From an uncultured Alcanivoracaceae bacterium (GTDB lineage Bacteria > Pseudomonadota > Gammaproteobacteria > Xanthomonadales > Marinicellaceae), in assembly GCA_913061105.1 (NCBI GenBank), contig CAJXVJ010000005.1:1-42123 (forward strand): DNA of 42,123 nt, read 5' to 3'. The notes beneath the pieces are model-generated. The model saw only the letters and a program-made list of their open reading frames with translations, had not been told where the DNA came from and made no database searches. Shown here piece by piece: positions 39,452-42,123 of the stretch. Numbering within the stretch: the first letter of the stretch is position 1; the number at the start of each line of letters is the position of its first letter. The translations under genes and the position numbers were made by a program.

Positions 39452-40744
39452 TTACAAACTGTTTATCAACGCTTCGGCTTTGTGCATAGACTCTATGGCT
39501 TCATTTTCTGCAATTGAATCATAAACAATTCCTGCTCCTGCTTGGAACGATAGTTTATTATTTGAAAGTGTGAATGTGCGAATAAGAATATTTAAATCCA
39601 TCCTGCCATCATCTGTAATGTATCCCATTGACCCTGTATAGGCGCCCCTTGGATGGGTTTCTAATTCATCAATAATTTGCATACAACGAATTTTAGGGCA
39701 CCCAGTAATTGTACCACCAGGGAATGTGGCCTTCATAATATCGTAAAATGTCGTATTATCTATTAATTCACCCACAACATTGGATACGATGTGATGGACT
39801 TTTGCATAGGATTCAACCTCCATAAATTCATCAACTTTTACAGTGCCGATTTTACTGACTCGGCCCAAATCATTGCGTTCTAAATCAATTAACATGATGT
39901 GTTCGGCTTGTTCTTTTGGGTGATTGATCAATTCTTCAAGCAACTCTTGATCTTTGTGTTTATCTTTATGTCTTGGGCGAGTACCTGCAATTGGTCTTGA
40001 TTCTATGATGTGATTTTCAACTTTGACCAGCCTTTCAGGAGATGAACTGATGATTGAGAAATCTTGGGTTTGTAAAATCCCAGCAAAGGGTGAAGGATTA
40101 TGTACAGACAAGGTTGTGTAAAGTTCTAAAGCGTCAATTTTGCAATCTGATTTCACCTGCCAATTTCGGGCAAGATTAACTTGGTAGACATCTCCTTGTT
40201 TTATATAGGACTTGGCTTTGTCTACATTTCTAACGTAGGCTTCTACATCGTCACTTTGTAATTCTAAATGATTGGTAAAATTAATGGTGCTGCAATTTTG
40301 ATTTTTTATTAACTTCTGAAGCTTTTTAACGTGCTTTTTTGATTGTCCAACCAACCAATATTGATCTTTTATGTGATCAATAATAATCGCTGATTTACAC
40401 CTGATTGCAATTGCCAATGGTTGTTCATTATCATGCTGTACATCAGATAGAACTTCTTCCCATTCAAGCACACTGGCATAACTCAGATAGACAAACCATC
40501 CAGAATAAAACGGCAAATCATCACCCTTATAATTTATGACTGGTTTATTGAATTTTTTTAACAGTTTTTTGAGTTGTTTTCTATTGAATGCGGCTTTGAC
40601 TTTTTTAGATTTTGCAAATAACAGACTGTATCGTCCTGTTTTCTTATTTTTGGTATTACTCGCTAATAGAGCAGGAAACTTGTCAGGATAGCTTCGAGTT
40701 AAACCAATTAAATCTGGTTTTGATTTCAGCTCAACTCGAAACAT
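39452..40744 (-). CDS. pabB: Aminodeoxychorismate synthase component I
   Basis: YIKQGDVYQVNLARNW, SPERLVKVENHIIESRPIAGTRPR, LIDLERNDLGRVSKIGTVKVDEFMEVESYAKVHHIVSNV, TFPGGTITGCPKIRCMQIIDELE. Confidence 0.92.
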   Translation of the reverse strand: MFRVELKSKPDLIGLTRSYPDKFPALLASNTKNKKTGRYSLLFAKSKKVKAAFNRKQLKKLLKKFNKPVINYKGDDLPFYSGWFVYLSYASVLEWEEVLSDVQHDNEQPLAIAIRCKSAIIIDHIKDQYWLVGQSKKHVKKLQKLIKNQNCSTINFTNHLELQSDDVEAYVRNVDKAKSYIKQGDVYQVNLARNWQVKSDCKIDALELYTTLSVHNPSPFAGILQTQDFSIISSSPERLVKVENHIIESRPIAGTRPRHKDKHKDQELLEELINHPKEQAEHIMLIDLERNDLGRVSKIGTVKVDEFMEVESYAKVHHIVSNVVGELIDNTTFYDIMKATFPGGTITGCPKIRCMQIIDELETHPRGAYTGSMGYITDDGRMDLNILIRTFTLSNNKLSFQAGAGIVYDSIAENEAIESMHKAEALINSL

Positions 40745-40758
40745 AATTAGATAACGTC

Positions 40759-41997
40759 TTAAATCTTTTTGAAGATAACAGTGGCATTGGTTCCACCAAA
40801 TCCAAATGAGTTTGACATACTGGTATCAATGACTGAATTTCTAGACTCATTGGCAATATAGTCCAAATCACAACCTTCTCCAGGATTATCTAAGTTAATT
40901 GTACCTGGCAATATTTGATCTCTAATAGCAAGCAAACTAAAGATAGCCTCTACTCCACCTGCAGCCCCCAATAAATGTCCAGTCATGGACTTTGTAGATC
41001 CAACAGCTGTGGTATAAGCATATTCACCCAAAGCAATTTTAACTGCATCAGTTTCACCTTTATCGCCTAACGGTGTTGATGTACCATGTGCATTAATATA
41101 ATCAATTTGATTTGGGTTTATTTCTGCATCATTCATGGCATTAACCATGCAACGTGCTGCACCTTCGCCGCCAGGCGATGGAGATGTCATGTGGTAAGCA
41201 TCTGAACTCATGCCAAAACCTGATACCTCTGCATAAATTTTAGCACCACGGGCTTTTGCATGTTCGTATTCTTCTAATACCAATACTCCTGCACCATCAC
41301 CCAATACAAAACCATCTCTGTCTCTGTCCCATGGACGTGAGGCAGCTTTAGGGTCATCGTTTCTTGTTGATAAGGCTTTAGCTGAAGCAAATCCACCAAT
41401 GGCCAAAGGTGTGGTTGCATATTCACAACCTCCACAAATCATAACATCAGCATCACCATAAGCAATGCTGCGCATGCCCAGACCAATATTATGTGTGGCC
41501 GTTGAGCATGCTGAAACTGCAGACAAACTTGGTCCTTTTATGCCATACATAATAGACAAGTGACCTGCGGCCATATTAATAATTGTACTGGGAACGAAAA
41601 ATGGTGAAATTCTTCGCGCGCCTTTTTCCAGCCAAGTTTCAGTGGTTTTTTGAATACCATAAATACCACCTATACCTGCTGCCACATAAACACCGACTCT
41701 TTCTGCATTTTGTTCTGTTATTTCTAGACCAGAATCATTAATGGCATCAACGCCAGCTGCAATCCCATAATGCATAAATGGATCCATTTTACGCGCATCT
41801 TTTTTCTTGATGTATTTGTCTACATCTAAATCTCGTACTTCGCCCGCAATTGTGCAGGCAAAATCTGTTGTATCAAAATGGGTTAATTGATCAATACCAC
41901 TGTTTCCTTCAGTGATATTTCCCCAAGCTGTTTTTATTGAGTTTCCGACAGGTGAAACGATTCCCATCCCTGTCACTACGACTCTTCTTTCGGTCAT
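40759..41997 (-). CDS. fabF: 3-oxoacyl-ACP synthase II
   Basis: [30 protein letters not shown] catalytic Cys, [49 protein letters not shown]. Confidence 0.97.
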   Translation of the reverse strand: MTERRVVVTGMGIVSPVGNSIKTAWGNITEGNSGIDQLTHFDTTDFACTIAGEVRDLDVDKYIKKKDARKMDPFMHYGIAAGVDAINDSGLEITEQNAERVGVYVAAGIGGIYGIQKTTETWLEKGARRISPFFVPSTIINMAAGHLSIMYGIKGPSLSAVSACSTATHNIGLGMRSIAYGDADVMICGGCEYATTPLAIGGFASAKALSTRNDDPKAASRPWDRDRDGFVLGDGAGVLVLEEYEHAKARGAKIYAEVSGFGMSSDAYHMTSPSPGGEGAARCMVNAMNDAEINPNQIDYINAHGTSTPLGDKGETDAVKIALGEYAYTTAVGSTKSMTGHLLGAAGGVEAIFSLLAIRDQILPGTINLDNPGEGCDLDYIANESRNSVIDTSMSNSFGFGGTNATVIFKKI

Positions 41998-42017
41998 TAG
42001 ATTTACCTATTTTTAGT

Positions 42018-42047
42018 AAAAAAAAAGCCACGTAATGTACGCAGCTT
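42018..42047 (-). terminator. Intrinsic terminator of the gene upstream of fabF (off-contig)
   Basis: Minus strand AAGCTGCGT-ACATT-ACGTGGCTTTTTTTTT; stem pairs fully with two G-U wobbles. Confidence 0.7.
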
Positions 42048-42070
42048 TTCTAATTAATTTCATTATTAAT

Positions 42071-42123
42071 CTGTCTCTTATACACATCTCCAAGCCCACG
42101 AGACAGGCAGAAATCTCGTATGC
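42071..42123 (-). other. Untrimmed Illumina Nextera i7 adapter
   Basis: CTGTCTCTTATACACATCT + CCAAGCCCACGAGAC (one mismatch, A at 42092) + AGGCAGAA + ATCTCGTATGC; index is the reverse complement of that at 8-15. Confidence 0.97.

Noticed and set aside
1-42123. CRISPR array, rRNA, tRNA, phage or transposase genes
   Set aside because: No regularly spaced repeats, no recognisable RNA-gene sequence and no transposase or integrase motifs seen on either strand.
1-42123. Terminal inverted repeats suggesting a linear element
   Set aside because: The matching ends are Illumina Nextera adapter, not biological sequence.

Overview
This 42.1 kb contig is AT-rich bacterial chromosomal DNA, probably from a marine gammaproteobacterium. 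The order ftsK-lolA-rarA-crcB and the style of the secreted proteins suggest the Xanthomonadales/Marinicella side, but that is inference. Both ends carry untrimmed Nextera i7 adapter with the same index, so the genomic part is about 50-42070. Contents: (i) a left block of exported proteins: lamin-tail-domain protein, BNR/VPS10-like beta-propeller, M12-type metalloprotease with thrombospondin-3 repeats, two-DTG aspartyl protease with PDZ, esterase, two beta-helix proteins; (ii) a redox/detox cluster and a run of small accessory genes on the minus strand, including a likely subclass B3 metallo-beta-lactamase; (iii) a housekeeping block (crcB, rarA, lolA, ftsK, ald); (iv) a secreted modular endonuclease I, a GDSL hydrolase and a GST; (v) pabB and fabF. 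The most notable observation is that the Asp/Glu-racemase-family gene at 26090-26803 looks like an integron gene cassette. Its stop codon lies in a GTCTAAC box that begins a 48-bp attC-like hairpin, and the predicted cassette start (GTTAGAC, minus strand) is the exact complement of that box. No integron integrase is visible. Other leads: a cluster of short palindromes at 27120-27500, a short IFxxxF[D/E] motif shared by three exported proteins, and a small membrane-protein gene broken by one frameshift. All family assignments come from reading motifs; no database search was run.
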